NCBI GenBank assembly: GCA_013373595.1 | Contig: JABXHO010000052.1 | Coordinates: 1-64,000, forward strand | Length of the DNA: 64,000 nucleotides | Source of the DNA: Flavobacteriales bacterium | Lineage (GTDB): Bacteria > Bacteroidota > Bacteroidia > Flavobacteriales_D > Crocinitomicaceae | Direction of reading: 5' to 3' | Shown: positions 19,314-27,589 of the stretch, one piece after another | Layout of the letters: each line of letters begins with the position of its first letter | Numbering within the stretch: position 1 is the first letter of the stretch | The notes under the pieces: generated by a model | Told to the model about the DNA's origin: nothing | The model's input: the letters and a program-made list of their open reading frames with translations, nothing else | Databases searched by the model: none | Program-made: the position numbers and the translations under genes

Positions 19314-19706
19314 ATGACACTTAAAGACACCATTTCAGCCGTAGAAAGCTTTCACGATGCATTCGGAATTGAGAATAACTATACTCCAACTACCGATATT
19401 TCGACAAAAGACATCGAATTACGTCACCGCTTGATGCAAGAGGAAAACGACGAGTATTTGGAAGCTGCAAAAAATGGTGATTTGGTCGAAGTAGCCGATG
19501 CGCTAGGTGATCAATTGTACATTCTATGTGGAACGATTTTGAAACATGGAATGCAACACAAAATTGCAGAAGTATTCGAAGAGATTCAACGTTCAAACAT
19601 GAGTAAGTTGGACAAAGATGGAAAGCCGATTTACCGTGAAGATGGAAAAATATTGAAGTCGGATTTGTACTTCAAGCCAGACATTAAATCCATTTTGGAC
19701 AAATGA
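19314..19706 (+). CDS. All-alpha NTP pyrophosphohydrolase (HisE/MazG-like)
   Basis: A 130-residue protein of the all-alpha NTP pyrophosphatase superfamily. The metal-binding signature is seen as EENDEY (about residues 42-47) and EVADALGDQLY (about 61-71), matching the ExxE plus ExxD pattern. The C-terminal half (SKLDKDGKPIYREDGKILKS) is typical of the subgroup often labelled phosphoribosyl-ATP pyrophosphohydrolase-like. It overlaps the Nudix gene by 4 bases, so the two are co-translated. The pair suggests clean-up of non-canonical nucleotides; no his genes are nearby, so a role in histidine synthesis is unlikely. Confidence 0.82.
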   Translation: MTLKDTISAVESFHDAFGIENNYTPTTDISTKDIELRHRLMQEENDEYLEAAKNGDLVEVADALGDQLYILCGTILKHGMQHKIAEVFEEIQRSNMSKLDKDGKPIYREDGKILKSDLYFKPDIKSILDK

Positions 19707-20143
19707 GCGAAATCAACGGTTTCAACCTTCGCGTGTACGCCATCATTTTGAATGGAAACGATGAAGTGCTTATTTCCGATGAACGGAGAAACGATGTCTT
19801 CTTTACCAAATTTCCTGGTGGAGGACTAGAATTCGGCGAAGGATTGGCTGATGGGCTGCGTCGTGAACTTCGCGAGGAACTGAATCTGGAAGCTGAAATT
19901 GGCGAATTGTTTTATGTCAATGATTTCTTTCAAAAATCGGCATTCGGCAAACAGCAGTTGATCAGTTTTTACTACGGAGCATTTGTCGATACAGACAAGG
20001 TTCCCGCATCAAACCACGACGTTCCTTTAACCGAAGAAGGTGAAAAATTCCGATGGGTGAAGCTGAGTGATCTTTCAGCGGATTTAGTGACATTCCCGAT
20101 TGATAAATATGTAGTTTCCATGCTAAAGGAAATTGAACTTTGA
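19703..20143 (+). CDS. Nudix hydrolase
   Basis: A 146-residue cytoplasmic hydrolase. The Nudix box Gx5Ex7REUxEExGU is present as GGGLEFGEGL followed by RRELREELNLEAE (about residues 41-67). The N-terminal strand VYAIILNGNDEVLISDERR and the C-terminal FRWVKLSDL are also typical. Members cleave nucleoside diphosphates linked to various groups; substrate specificity cannot be told. The ATGA overlap with the preceding pyrophosphohydrolase suggests both act on nucleotide pools. Confidence 0.88.
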   Translation: MSEINGFNLRVYAIILNGNDEVLISDERRNDVFFTKFPGGGLEFGEGLADGLRRELREELNLEAEIGELFYVNDFFQKSAFGKQQLISFYYGAFVDTDKVPASNHDVPLTEEGEKFRWVKLSDLSADLVTFPIDKYVVSMLKEIEL

Positions 20144-20189
20144 GGAATTTTCCCTTGGGCGAATCGGGATTTCTCCTGATGATATAAAA

Positions 20190-20209
20190 TAGGTTTGGCG
20201 GTAGGTTTG
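20190..20209 (+). promoter_or_regulatory. Two tandem -7 promoter elements
   Basis: Two copies of TAGGTTTG (20190-20197 and 20202-20209) each match TAnnTTTG, 12 bp apart, 20-40 bp before the ATG at 20230. No -33 TTG is seen at proper spacing for either. Confidence 0.45.
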
Positions 20210-20229
20210 TAGAAACAAATCTGATCGTT

Positions 20230-21840
20230 ATGAAACTCTCAATCTTCGCATTCTTTCTTGCTTTTAACTGCTTTGTAAATATTTCTTTGAGTCAAGAAGC
20301 AGACTCGTCTGAGATCGCTATCTCATTTCCTTCCTCAAAAAGTAAAGCACTCAACAAATCGATAGATTCCATAGGCTCCGAACGTTATACCATCACTTTT
20401 GAAATCACAATTAAACCTGACACTGTAGCTACAAAGGATTATTTGATTGAGTTAGACTTCAAACATTTCACTACTGGTGATACATCCTTACGAATTGTTA
20501 CTCCATTATTTAGATTGACAAAAGAAGCGCTTAACTCAAAAAGAAAAATAAGTATAGATACTGAAATTGAAGTGTTTAACAATCTAAGTGAGATATCCCA
20601 ATTTGGTGTATTGATGATCAGATGCGATCAAGTCGCATTCGATGAAGCAAATCATCAAAAAATAATTACACTCATAGCTAAGAAGGATAATCCCGATGAA
20701 AGTAAAGCCACTCAAAATCTAATAGAACTTCAAAAGGAATCAATCTCCGCTTCTGACACAGTTGATGCAGCAATCATCGAACTTATGGTTGAAAACTCTA
20801 AGTACTACGATGGTAACATTCCACATAAGTTCGATGTGGCAAAAGTGTCTCTCAAGATTGAAGATGGGCGGTTTCAAGAAATTATTGTTTATGCTCAAAA
20901 CTTGGTAGGTAGATTCGCCACACGATACCCCATATCGGCAACGCAGTTTCACTCAAAACGCAATGAGAAAATTCACTACCAAGGCTCTGATAAAAAACTG
21001 ATAGGTACATATATCAAAGTCGGTGAATTGATCCAATACGCGGAACAGGCTGGCAGAAGGCAATTCCTACCGAATTCTATGGTTACCTTGACGAAGAACA
21101 AACCGATTGACACACTTTTTTTCTATCGAAATCCTATCTCCTTTTTCGATGCTCGAGTATACACAGATCCTATCGGATTAAACGGAAATTCTAATGGGCT
21201 CTTACTAACAGAGGTTAATTCTCGATTCATTTTAAACTCATATAATCATGGACGATTTACCTGGTTTCCGTTCATACAACTTCACTTAGGTTTAACGAAA
21301 TACGACAGTAAGTTTGACACCTTATCAGTAGCAAGTTTACTTGATAGAAGTCCCAATACACTTTTATCGCTCCGGCAACAGGCCAATATCAACTTTCAAA
21401 TAAGATTAGATGTGCTTCGATACTCTGGTCTACATGAATCCGTGTTTGGAATTGGGCACCATATTGCGCTTACAAAAGTGAAAGACAAAACAAATACCTC
21501 TGGAAGATCAATAACTCCATCATTTAGTGTTTACTGGAGAGGACAACTCTTCTCAAACCCATGGATTAGCCTTGACCTAGTGTTTCCAATTTATGCCAAT
21601 TACAATCATGATAACATTTTTGAGAAGTACACGAGTAAATGGGACTTGATGATTGCTCCTGAACTTGAAGTAAGTATTGAACCTGCTAAATTTAAAGTGA
21701 AGGATGAAGACGCCAAAAACTATACACGCATTTTCGCTCGAGTAAGATACTACGACATGCCGAATCACCGCGGAAACAATTTCCTGCAATTCCACTTGGG
21801 ATTTTCCGTCCCTGTTATCGATCTGTTTAAAAAGAAGTAA
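20230..21840 (+). CDS. Exported protein of unknown function, possibly outer-membrane
   Basis: A 536-residue protein with a clear signal peptide (MKLSIFAFFLAFNCFVNISL, cleaved near SQ). The first 250 residues contain amphipathic strands; the C-terminal half (about 310-536) alternates aromatic residues (HGRFTWFPFIQLHLG, ITPSFSVYWRGQLF, FARVRYYD, FLQFHLGFSVPV), as expected for an outer-membrane barrel or beta-sandwich. There are no recognisable catalytic motifs and no T9SS tail. Its text looks somewhat more AT-rich than neighbouring genes, which I judge by eye only. It is expressed alone, converging on mazG. Confidence 0.65.
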   Translation: MKLSIFAFFLAFNCFVNISLSQEADSSEIAISFPSSKSKALNKSIDSIGSERYTITFEITIKPDTVATKDYLIELDFKHFTTGDTSLRIVTPLFRLTKEALNSKRKISIDTEIEVFNNLSEISQFGVLMIRCDQVAFDEANHQKIITLIAKKDNPDESKATQNLIELQKESISASDTVDAAIIELMVENSKYYDGNIPHKFDVAKVSLKIEDGRFQEIIVYAQNLVGRFATRYPISATQFHSKRNEKIHYQGSDKKLIGTYIKVGELIQYAEQAGRRQFLPNSMVTLTKNKPIDTLFFYRNPISFFDARVYTDPIGLNGNSNGLLLTEVNSRFILNSYNHGRFTWFPFIQLHLGLTKYDSKFDTLSVASLLDRSPNTLLSLRQQANINFQIRLDVLRYSGLHESVFGIGHHIALTKVKDKTNTSGRSITPSFSVYWRGQLFSNPWISLDLVFPIYANYNHDNIFEKYTSKWDLMIAPELEVSIEPAKFKVKDEDAKNYTRIFARVRYYDMPNHRGNNFLQFHLGFSVPVIDLFKKK

Positions 21841-21846
21841 AGAAAC

Positions 21847-22173
21847 TTATTTCAACTTCTCATTATCCAAATGCCTTGTCGAGTCGCGCTTCGTTTTCTT
21901 ATCCAAGTTTTTTCGAAGTGCGGCTTCGAGGTCGATTCCCGTTTGATTCGCGAGACAAATCAATACAAACATCACATCTGCCATTTCGTCGCCGAGATCT
22001 TTGTTTTTGTCACTCTCTTTTTCGCTTTGCTCCCCGTAGCGTCGCGCCATGATCCGCGCCACCTCTCCTACTTCTTCCATGAGCATAGCTGTGTTGGTCA
22101 ATTCATCAAAATAACGAACGCCAAATTCCTTGATCCAATCATCGACGATCTTTTGTGCTTCTTTGATTTCCAT
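21847..22173 (-). CDS. MazG-family nucleotide pyrophosphohydrolase
   Basis: A 108-residue protein with the MazG signature: MLMEEVGEVARIMARRYGEQ (about residues 31-50) and DLGDEMADVMFVLICLANQT (about 61-80), which give the ExxE and ExxD metal ligands. Such small single-domain forms hydrolyse NTPs or dNTPs to monophosphates. It is the last gene of an rsgA-dtd-mazG operon; its start overlaps the dtd stop by 1 base. It is distinct from the HisE-like protein at 19314. Confidence 0.85.
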   Translation of the reverse strand: MEIKEAQKIVDDWIKEFGVRYFDELTNTAMLMEEVGEVARIMARRYGEQSEKESDKNKDLGDEMADVMFVLICLANQTGIDLEAALRKNLDKKTKRDSTRHLDNEKLK

Positions 22174-22625
22174 TACTCTCTATTTTTTGAATCGATCCAA
22201 ATCGTAACAGGACCGTCGTTGATTAATTGTACTTTCATATCGGCTCCAAAACTTCCCGTTGCCACGTTTAAACCTGACTCTTTTCGCAAAATTCGAATAA
22301 ATTCTTCGTATAACGGAATCGCAAGTTCTGGTCGAGCGGCTTTAATGTAACTCGGACGGTTTCCTTTTTTCGTGGAAGCGTGCAAGGTAAATTGGCTAAT
22401 CACCAAAAATTCACCTTCAATATCTGCAACAGAAAGGTTCATTTTTCCTTCTTCATCGCTGAAAATGCGCAGGCCAATTAGTTTACGCACCAACCAGTTG
22501 ATATCGTCCTGTGTATCCTCCGATTCGATTCCAAGTAATACAACCAATCCACGATTGATCTCTCCGTGTACATTTCCGTCAATCCTAACGGAAGCTTCGC
22601 TTGCCCGTTGAATCAATACTCTCAT
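22173..22625 (-). CDS. dtd: D-aminoacyl-tRNA deacylase
   Basis: A 150-residue protein that hydrolyses D-amino acids, and misplaced glycine, from tRNA. The family motifs are present: the start MRVLIQRASEASVRIDG, the SQFTLHASTKKGNRPSY block carrying the catalytic Thr region (about residues 77-93), and the cis-proline motif NDGPVTIWIDS near the C terminus. Length is normal. It overlaps rsgA by 4 bases and mazG by 1 base, so the three are translated as an operon. Confidence 0.95.
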   Translation of the reverse strand: MRVLIQRASEASVRIDGNVHGEINRGLVVLLGIESEDTQDDINWLVRKLIGLRIFSDEEGKMNLSVADIEGEFLVISQFTLHASTKKGNRPSYIKAARPELAIPLYEEFIRILRKESGLNVATGSFGADMKVQLINDGPVTIWIDSKNRE

Positions 22626-23572
22626 CCAAAAATATTTTTGCGGTACGTCTCATTTTGATCTTCTTCCATCAATTGTACGTACGTCATGTATCGACTTTCA
22701 AAAATTTCGCCTGATTCTACTGCCGCTTTAATCGCACAGTTCGGTTCATTCATGTGTTGGCAATTGTGGAACTTACACTCACCCATTCGTTCGCGCATTT
22801 CAGGGAAATAATGCGACATCACACTTTTTTCTAACTCGGTAATTCCAAACGCGCGGATTCCAGGTGTATCGACAATGTATCCGCCAGTTGCCACTTTATG
22901 CATTTCCGCAAAGGTGGTTGTATGTTGTCCTTGTTGATGCGACTTCGATATTTCTCCCGTACGAAGATTCAAATTCGGATCAATTGCATTAATCAAGGTG
23001 CTTTTCCCAACACCTGAATGTCCAGAAATCATCACTTGCTTTCCATTCACCTCATCGCACAGAAAATCAATATTCTCTTTGTTTTTCGCGCTTATCTTCA
23101 CACATGGGTATCCAATCGACTCGTACATAAAACTGAGCGCATCAATGTATTCCAACTCGTCCTCGTCGTATAAATCTACCTTATTGAAAAGCAAGGTAAC
23201 TGGAATTCGAAACGATTCGGCTGAAACCAAAAAACGATCAATAAAGGCCAAGTGAGTTTCGGGCGATTTAATGGTTACCACCAAATATGCTCTATCGATA
23301 TTGGCCGCCAAAATCTGACTCTGCTTTGAAAGGTTCGTCGATTTTCGAACGATGTAATTTTGCCGTTTATCGAAATCAGTAATTACGCGGTTTCCTTCCC
23401 CATCAACTTCTTCGCTCACAGAGACAACATCGCCCACAGAAATTGGATTCGTGGTTCGTAAACCATCCAAGCGTAACTTCCCGCGAATACGGCAATTTAC
23501 AATTTCTCCGTTTTCCATTTCAACGGTGTACCATTTCCCTGTAGACTTTAAGACTTTTCCTTTATTGGACAT
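22622..23572 (-). CDS. rsgA: Ribosome small subunit-dependent GTPase A
   Basis: A 316-residue circularly permuted GTPase that matures the 30S ribosomal subunit. An N-terminal OB fold (about 1-75) is followed by G motifs in permuted order: G4 LLFNKVD (about 125), G1 GHSGVGKST (about 185) and G3 DTPGIR (about 230). The C-terminal zinc-binding region reads CKFHNCQHMNEPNC, matching C-x4-C-x-H-x5-C. It heads the rsgA-dtd-mazG unit. A consensus promoter directly abuts its start codon. Confidence 0.96.
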   Translation of the reverse strand: MSNKGKVLKSTGKWYTVEMENGEIVNCRIRGKLRLDGLRTTNPISVGDVVSVSEEVDGEGNRVITDFDKRQNYIVRKSTNLSKQSQILAANIDRAYLVVTIKSPETHLAFIDRFLVSAESFRIPVTLLFNKVDLYDEDELEYIDALSFMYESIGYPCVKISAKNKENIDFLCDEVNGKQVMISGHSGVGKSTLINAIDPNLNLRTGEISKSHQQGQHTTTFAEMHKVATGGYIVDTPGIRAFGITELEKSVMSHYFPEMRERMGECKFHNCQHMNEPNCAIKAAVESGEIFESRYMTYVQLMEEDQNETYRKNIFG

Positions 23573-23576
23573 GCTT

Positions 23577-23610
23577 CAAAGATAATCAGCTTATTCGATT
23601 ACTCACGCAA
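23577..23610 (-). promoter_or_regulatory. rsgA promoter abutting the start codon
   Basis: On the minus strand a TTG (23610-23608), a 23-bp spacer and TATCTTTG (23584-23577) match the Bacteroidota consensus exactly. The -7 element ends only 4 bp before the rsgA ATG, so the transcript would be leaderless or nearly so. It overlaps the end of the upstream gene. Confidence 0.6.
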
Positions 23611-24294
23611 TTGTGCCAGAGATACAACATGCATAAAAATGGCTAAGGGAGCCAAAAACCCAGCTAGCAGCAAAAACGGCATCTCAATGAAAGCCAGGTC
23701 TACTAGCGGTGTGCTAGCCCCCCAAACACCAGGGAAATACATGGACGACGCAATGATGTATGCAACAAAGAGTACCATAATCATCCCTAGGAAATTCCAA
23801 ACATACAGCAGCCTCCTGTGCTTGTTTCCCTTTACTAAGAAATAAGCGACAAAAAGTGCCGAAATTCCCATTACAATATCGAAATTTAGTCCTTCAAAGG
23901 TGGCCGATTGAGGAATAATTCCACTATAGAAAGTCATCAACAAAAGAACTTCCACTACCACGCGAAACGATTGGAAATAAATAGGCCAAGACCGTGGAAC
24001 AGCTTTCAATACACGACTTCGAGCTGTGCGTTTGTAAAAAATGATGAATCCAATAACTAGCGGCAGAAAAACGAGTAGCGGAAATTTAGGCGGCATGCTC
24101 AAGTCCTTTAAAATCCCTGTCATTGAAATGAGAAATAAATAGATGAGCCACCCGACCACAAATCCAAGTGCCAATCTGAATTTTTTCGAGCGTTCTCGGG
24201 CAGGTATTGCACTATCAAGCAACACCTTTCGATAGGCCAGAATTAGAATCAGGACCATCAGCGCAGAAAACACAGCGTAGATTATTGGGAGCAT
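23599..24294 (-). CDS. Seven-helix membrane protein of unknown function
   Basis: A 231-residue integral membrane protein with about seven helices, starting MLPIIYAVFSALMVLILILA and ending in LLLAGFLAPLAIFMHVVSLA. Hydrophilic loops are short and basic on one side (RKVLLDSAIPARERSKKFR, KRTARSRVLK, KGNKHRRLL). I see no transporter or enzyme motif and do not recognise the family. It lies 26 bp upstream of rsgA on the same strand, but rsgA has its own promoter. Confidence 0.65.
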   Translation of the reverse strand: MLPIIYAVFSALMVLILILAYRKVLLDSAIPARERSKKFRLALGFVVGWLIYLFLISMTGILKDLSMPPKFPLLVFLPLVIGFIIFYKRTARSRVLKAVPRSWPIYFQSFRVVVEVLLLMTFYSGIIPQSATFEGLNFDIVMGISALFVAYFLVKGNKHRRLLYVWNFLGMIMVLFVAYIIASSMYFPGVWGASTPLVDLAFIEMPFLLLAGFLAPLAIFMHVVSLAQLRE

Positions 24295-24539
24295 AAAACG
24301 AATATTGTCGCGAGTTTGGAAGTTTAATTAACTCGTTTCTAGTAGTAGAAGAAACGTATTCTTTCTTTTAAATTTACGAACAATTCCTGAGAACTCCTCA
24401 CAAGAACGACTTCAATTTCACCATTTACTCAATAATAGCACACGTTCAATTCCAGATATGTATTAATCCTGAGAATACCTACGTTTCAAGCGAAGAACAG
24501 GCAAATATTCCTTAAATTCGTTCCTTCAAAAATGAGTAC

Positions 24540-25445
24540 ATGTCGATAGAGGTTAAAAATCTGTTTAAGTATTACGGTGATCAAGCTGCGGTTAAAGACA
24601 TTTCTTTCAACGTAAAAGATGGAGAAATTGTAGGATTCTTAGGTCCAAACGGCGCTGGTAAATCTACTACCATGAAGATCATAACAGGCTATATTTCTTC
24701 CTCTCAGGGGGAAGTGAAAGTGTGTGGTTTACCTGTTTCTATGGAGAATTTGGAAACGCGTAAGTTGATCGGTTATCTTCCAGAGAACAATCCTTTGTAT
24801 TTGGACATGTATGTGAAGGAATATTTAACCTTCGTTGGAAAAATCTATAAAGTCAAGAACATCAAAGAACGCGTTGCGGAGATGATCAAAGCGGTTGGAT
24901 TGGAAGTGGAACAAAACAAGAAAATTGGTGCACTTTCGAAAGGATACCGTCAACGTGTTGGTTTAGCGCAAGCAATTATTCACGATCCGCAAGTATTGAT
25001 TTTGGATGAGCCAACCTCAGGATTGGACCCAAACCAATTGGTGGAAATTCGAAATTTGATCAAGGAAATCGGAAAAGAAAAAACGGTTATGCTGTCCACC
25101 CACATTATGCAAGAAGTGGAAGCGATTTGTGATCGTGTAGTGATTATCAACCGTGGAGAAATTGTTGCGGACGATAAAGCATCACAACTTCAAAATGCCG
25201 CCGATCGCCAAACGGTTTACGTTGAATTCGAAGGAAAAATCAGCAAGAGTCAATTGAGAAAAATTGATCATGTTAGCAAGGTGGAGAAGTTCGAAGATGG
25301 ATGGCTGATCGAATCCAAGGACAGCGTAGATTTGCGAAAATCCATTGCTCAATTCGCGCAAGCCAATGATGCACTCGTATTGACATTGAAGAAAGAAGAA
25401 AAATCATTAGAAGAAGTATTTAAATCGCTTACTAGCGGTAAATAA
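24540..25445 (+). CDS. gldA: ABC transporter ATPase, GldA-type
   Basis: A 301-residue ATP-binding subunit. Walker A GPNGAGKST is at residues 35-43, the ABC signature LSKGYRQRVGLAQAI near 137, Walker B VLILDEPTSGLDP near 155, and the His switch STHIMQEVE near 193. The C-terminal 80 residues form the accessory domain typical of GldA, the ATPase that with GldF/GldG supports gliding and T9SS-linked functions in Bacteroidota. Length and sequence style fit GldA, but gldF and gldG are not adjacent. A general export ATPase is the alternative. tyrS follows after 9 bp. Confidence 0.8.
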   Translation: MSIEVKNLFKYYGDQAAVKDISFNVKDGEIVGFLGPNGAGKSTTMKIITGYISSSQGEVKVCGLPVSMENLETRKLIGYLPENNPLYLDMYVKEYLTFVGKIYKVKNIKERVAEMIKAVGLEVEQNKKIGALSKGYRQRVGLAQAIIHDPQVLILDEPTSGLDPNQLVEIRNLIKEIGKEKTVMLSTHIMQEVEAICDRVVIINRGEIVADDKASQLQNAADRQTVYVEFEGKISKSQLRKIDHVSKVEKFEDGWLIESKDSVDLRKSIAQFAQANDALVLTLKKEEKSLEEVFKSLTSGK

Positions 25446-25454
25446 AAATATAGG

Positions 25455-26729
25455 ATGCCTAAAAATTTTATTGAAGAACTCCAGTGGAGAGGAATGATCC
25501 ACGACATGATGCCAGGAACGGAAGATGCACTCAACAAGCAAGTTTCTGCAGGATACATTGGTTTTGACCCAACAGCAGATTCGCTGCACGTAGGGCATTT
25601 GGTACAAATTATGACGCTCGTGCATTTTCAGCGAGCAGGACATAAGCCGTATGCGCTTGTTGGAGGAGCCACAGGAATGGTGGGTGACCCTTCAGGGAAG
25701 TCGCAAGAACGTAATTTGTTGGATGCTGAAACATTGAACCACAACGTGGCTTGTGTTCGCAAACAATTGGAAAGTTTTCTTGATTTCGAAGGAGACAACG
25801 GTGCCGAAATGGTGAACAACTACGACTGGTTTAAGGACATGAGTTTCTTGGACTTCATTCGCGATGTTGGAAAACACCTTACGGTTAACTACATGATGGC
25901 GAAAGATTCCGTGAAAAAGCGTTTAGAAACGGGAATGTCTTTCACTGAGTTTTCATACCAATTGGTGCAAGGATACGATTTCTACCATTTGAACACTACC
26001 AAAAACTGTATTGTACAGATGGGAGGTTCCGACCAATGGGGAAACATTGTCACTGGAACAGAATTGATCCGTCGTAAAGGTGGTGGCGAAGCATACGCGG
26101 TAACTACTCCATTAATCAAAAAAGCAGATGGAACGAAGTTTGGAAAAACGGAAGGAGGAAGTGTTTGGCTAGATGCTGAACGTACTTCTCCATACGCTTT
26201 CTACCAGTTTTGGTTGAATGCTTCTGATGCCGATGCAGCAAACTACATCAAGATTTTTACACTGAAGGAAAAAGAAGAGATTGATGAAATCTTGTCGAGC
26301 CATGAAGGTTCGGAGTACTTGAGACTGCTTCAAAAAGAAGTCGCTGCTGACATCACAAAGCGTGTTCACGGTGAAGAAGCATTGGAATCTGCTCTTGCGG
26401 TAACCAAAATTATCTTCGACAAAACATCTCTTGAGGATTTAGAAAAGCTTTCGGATAATGCGATCGACACCTTGTCAAAAGAACTTCCGAGCGTGACACT
26501 TCCGAAGGAAGAAATCATTGGGATGGGAATCATCGATGCGCTCGGAGCAAAAACAAACTTCTTGAAGTCAAATGGTGAAGCACGTCGCGAATTAAAAGGA
26601 AACGCAATATCAGTGAACAAAACAAAAGTGAAAGAAGATTTTGTTCTTTCTGAAGAATCATTGATCAATGGCAAATTTGTTTTACTCAGTAAAGGGAAGA
26701 AAACGAATTACATCGTGATCGTTGAATAA
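25455..26729 (+). CDS. tyrS: Tyrosyl-tRNA synthetase
   Basis: A 424-residue class Ic synthetase that charges tRNA-Tyr. The HIGH-type motif is HVGHL (residues 45-49), the tyrosine/tRNA pocket includes YQLVQGYDFYHL and QMGGSDQWGNI, and the KMSKS-type loop is KFGKT (about 232-236). A C-terminal S4 RNA-binding domain starts near residue 355 (NFLKSNGEARRELKGNAISV). Length matches the bacterial TyrS1 form. It lies directly behind gldA and 1 bp before the FkbM-like gene. Confidence 0.97.
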   Translation: MPKNFIEELQWRGMIHDMMPGTEDALNKQVSAGYIGFDPTADSLHVGHLVQIMTLVHFQRAGHKPYALVGGATGMVGDPSGKSQERNLLDAETLNHNVACVRKQLESFLDFEGDNGAEMVNNYDWFKDMSFLDFIRDVGKHLTVNYMMAKDSVKKRLETGMSFTEFSYQLVQGYDFYHLNTTKNCIVQMGGSDQWGNIVTGTELIRRKGGGEAYAVTTPLIKKADGTKFGKTEGGSVWLDAERTSPYAFYQFWLNASDADAANYIKIFTLKEKEEIDEILSSHEGSEYLRLLQKEVAADITKRVHGEEALESALAVTKIIFDKTSLEDLEKLSDNAIDTLSKELPSVTLPKEEIIGMGIIDALGAKTNFLKSNGEARRELKGNAISVNKTKVKEDFVLSEESLINGKFVLLSKGKKTNYIVIVE

Positions 26730-26730
26730 G

Positions 26731-27588
26731 ATGCTCAAACACTACCTCAAAAAATACCTGAAATACTACAAGGTCCGCGGAAGAATGTCCTTGAGTGTGA
26801 ACTTGCAGCAACAGCGCTTGTATTTATACTACCGTGATTTACTCAAGGAAAATGCGCTGCCAGACATTCAAGATACTGGACTCAAAGTCTTTTCTCAGTT
26901 TGAGGAAGATGGAATGTTGTTGTATCTCTTCGCGCTATTGGACATGCCGAATCGAACATTTATTGAGTTTGGATCGGATGACGGAATAAATAGTAACTCG
27001 GCGAATTTATACTATCACCACCGATTTACAGGGTTGTTTATGGATGGGAATCCACAGGCAATTGAACGTGGAAAGCACTTTTTTAGTCGACATAAAAACA
27101 CGAATCCGAAGCCTGTTGTTTTCAAAGAAACAATGATTACCGCTGAAAACATCAATGAGTTGATCAAAGATGCAGGATTTGAAGGCGAAATTGGTTTGCT
27201 ATCGATTGATATTGACGGAAACGATTATTGGGTCTGGAAAGCCATGGATGTGGTTCAACCGCAAGTGGTGATTATTGAGACACACAATGAATTCGGAATG
27301 AACGATATTGTTGTGCCGTATGACCCTGAGTACATGTACCCCGGAAAGCATCCAACGTACCACGGAGCATCGCCTGTTGCCATGACGAAGTTGGCGAAGC
27401 ACAAGGGATATCGTTTGGTTGGCGCAAATGAACTCGGCTTCAATTTCATTTTCCTTCGGGAGGACTTATTGGTTGATGAAGTACCGACTGTTTCGGTTGA
27501 ATCCTTGCTGCAACACCCTTCTAATAAAGAAGCTCAAGCGCGTTTTCAAGCCGTGAAAGATTGGGAGTTTGTGACGGAGGAGTTTTAA
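26731..27588 (+). CDS. FkbM-like SAM-dependent methyltransferase
   Basis: A 285-residue cytoplasmic protein from the ATG at 26731 (a TTG at 26722 inside tyrS is less likely). The core has a Rossmann-type SAM-binding glycine motif TFIEFGSDDGINSNSANL (about 77-94), an acidic residue ending strand 2 (GLFMDGNPQAIERG), and IGLLSIDIDGNDYWVWKAM, which is characteristic of FkbM-family proteins. Many act on sugars or polyketides; the substrate is unknown. Its stop codon sits at the first base of a long repeat array. Confidence 0.72.
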   Translation: MLKHYLKKYLKYYKVRGRMSLSVNLQQQRLYLYYRDLLKENALPDIQDTGLKVFSQFEEDGMLLYLFALLDMPNRTFIEFGSDDGINSNSANLYYHHRFTGLFMDGNPQAIERGKHFFSRHKNTNPKPVVFKETMITAENINELIKDAGFEGEIGLLSIDIDGNDYWVWKAMDVVQPQVVIIETHNEFGMNDIVVPYDPEYMYPGKHPTYHGASPVAMTKLAKHKGYRLVGANELGFNFIFLREDLLVDEVPTVSVESLLQHPSNKEAQARFQAVKDWEFVTEEF

Positions 27589-27589
27589 A

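Noticed and set aside
19314-19706. Histidine-biosynthesis gene hisE
   Set aside because: There are no other his genes in the window and the C-terminal half differs from dedicated phosphoribosyl-ATP pyrophosphohydrolases, so the general family name is safer.
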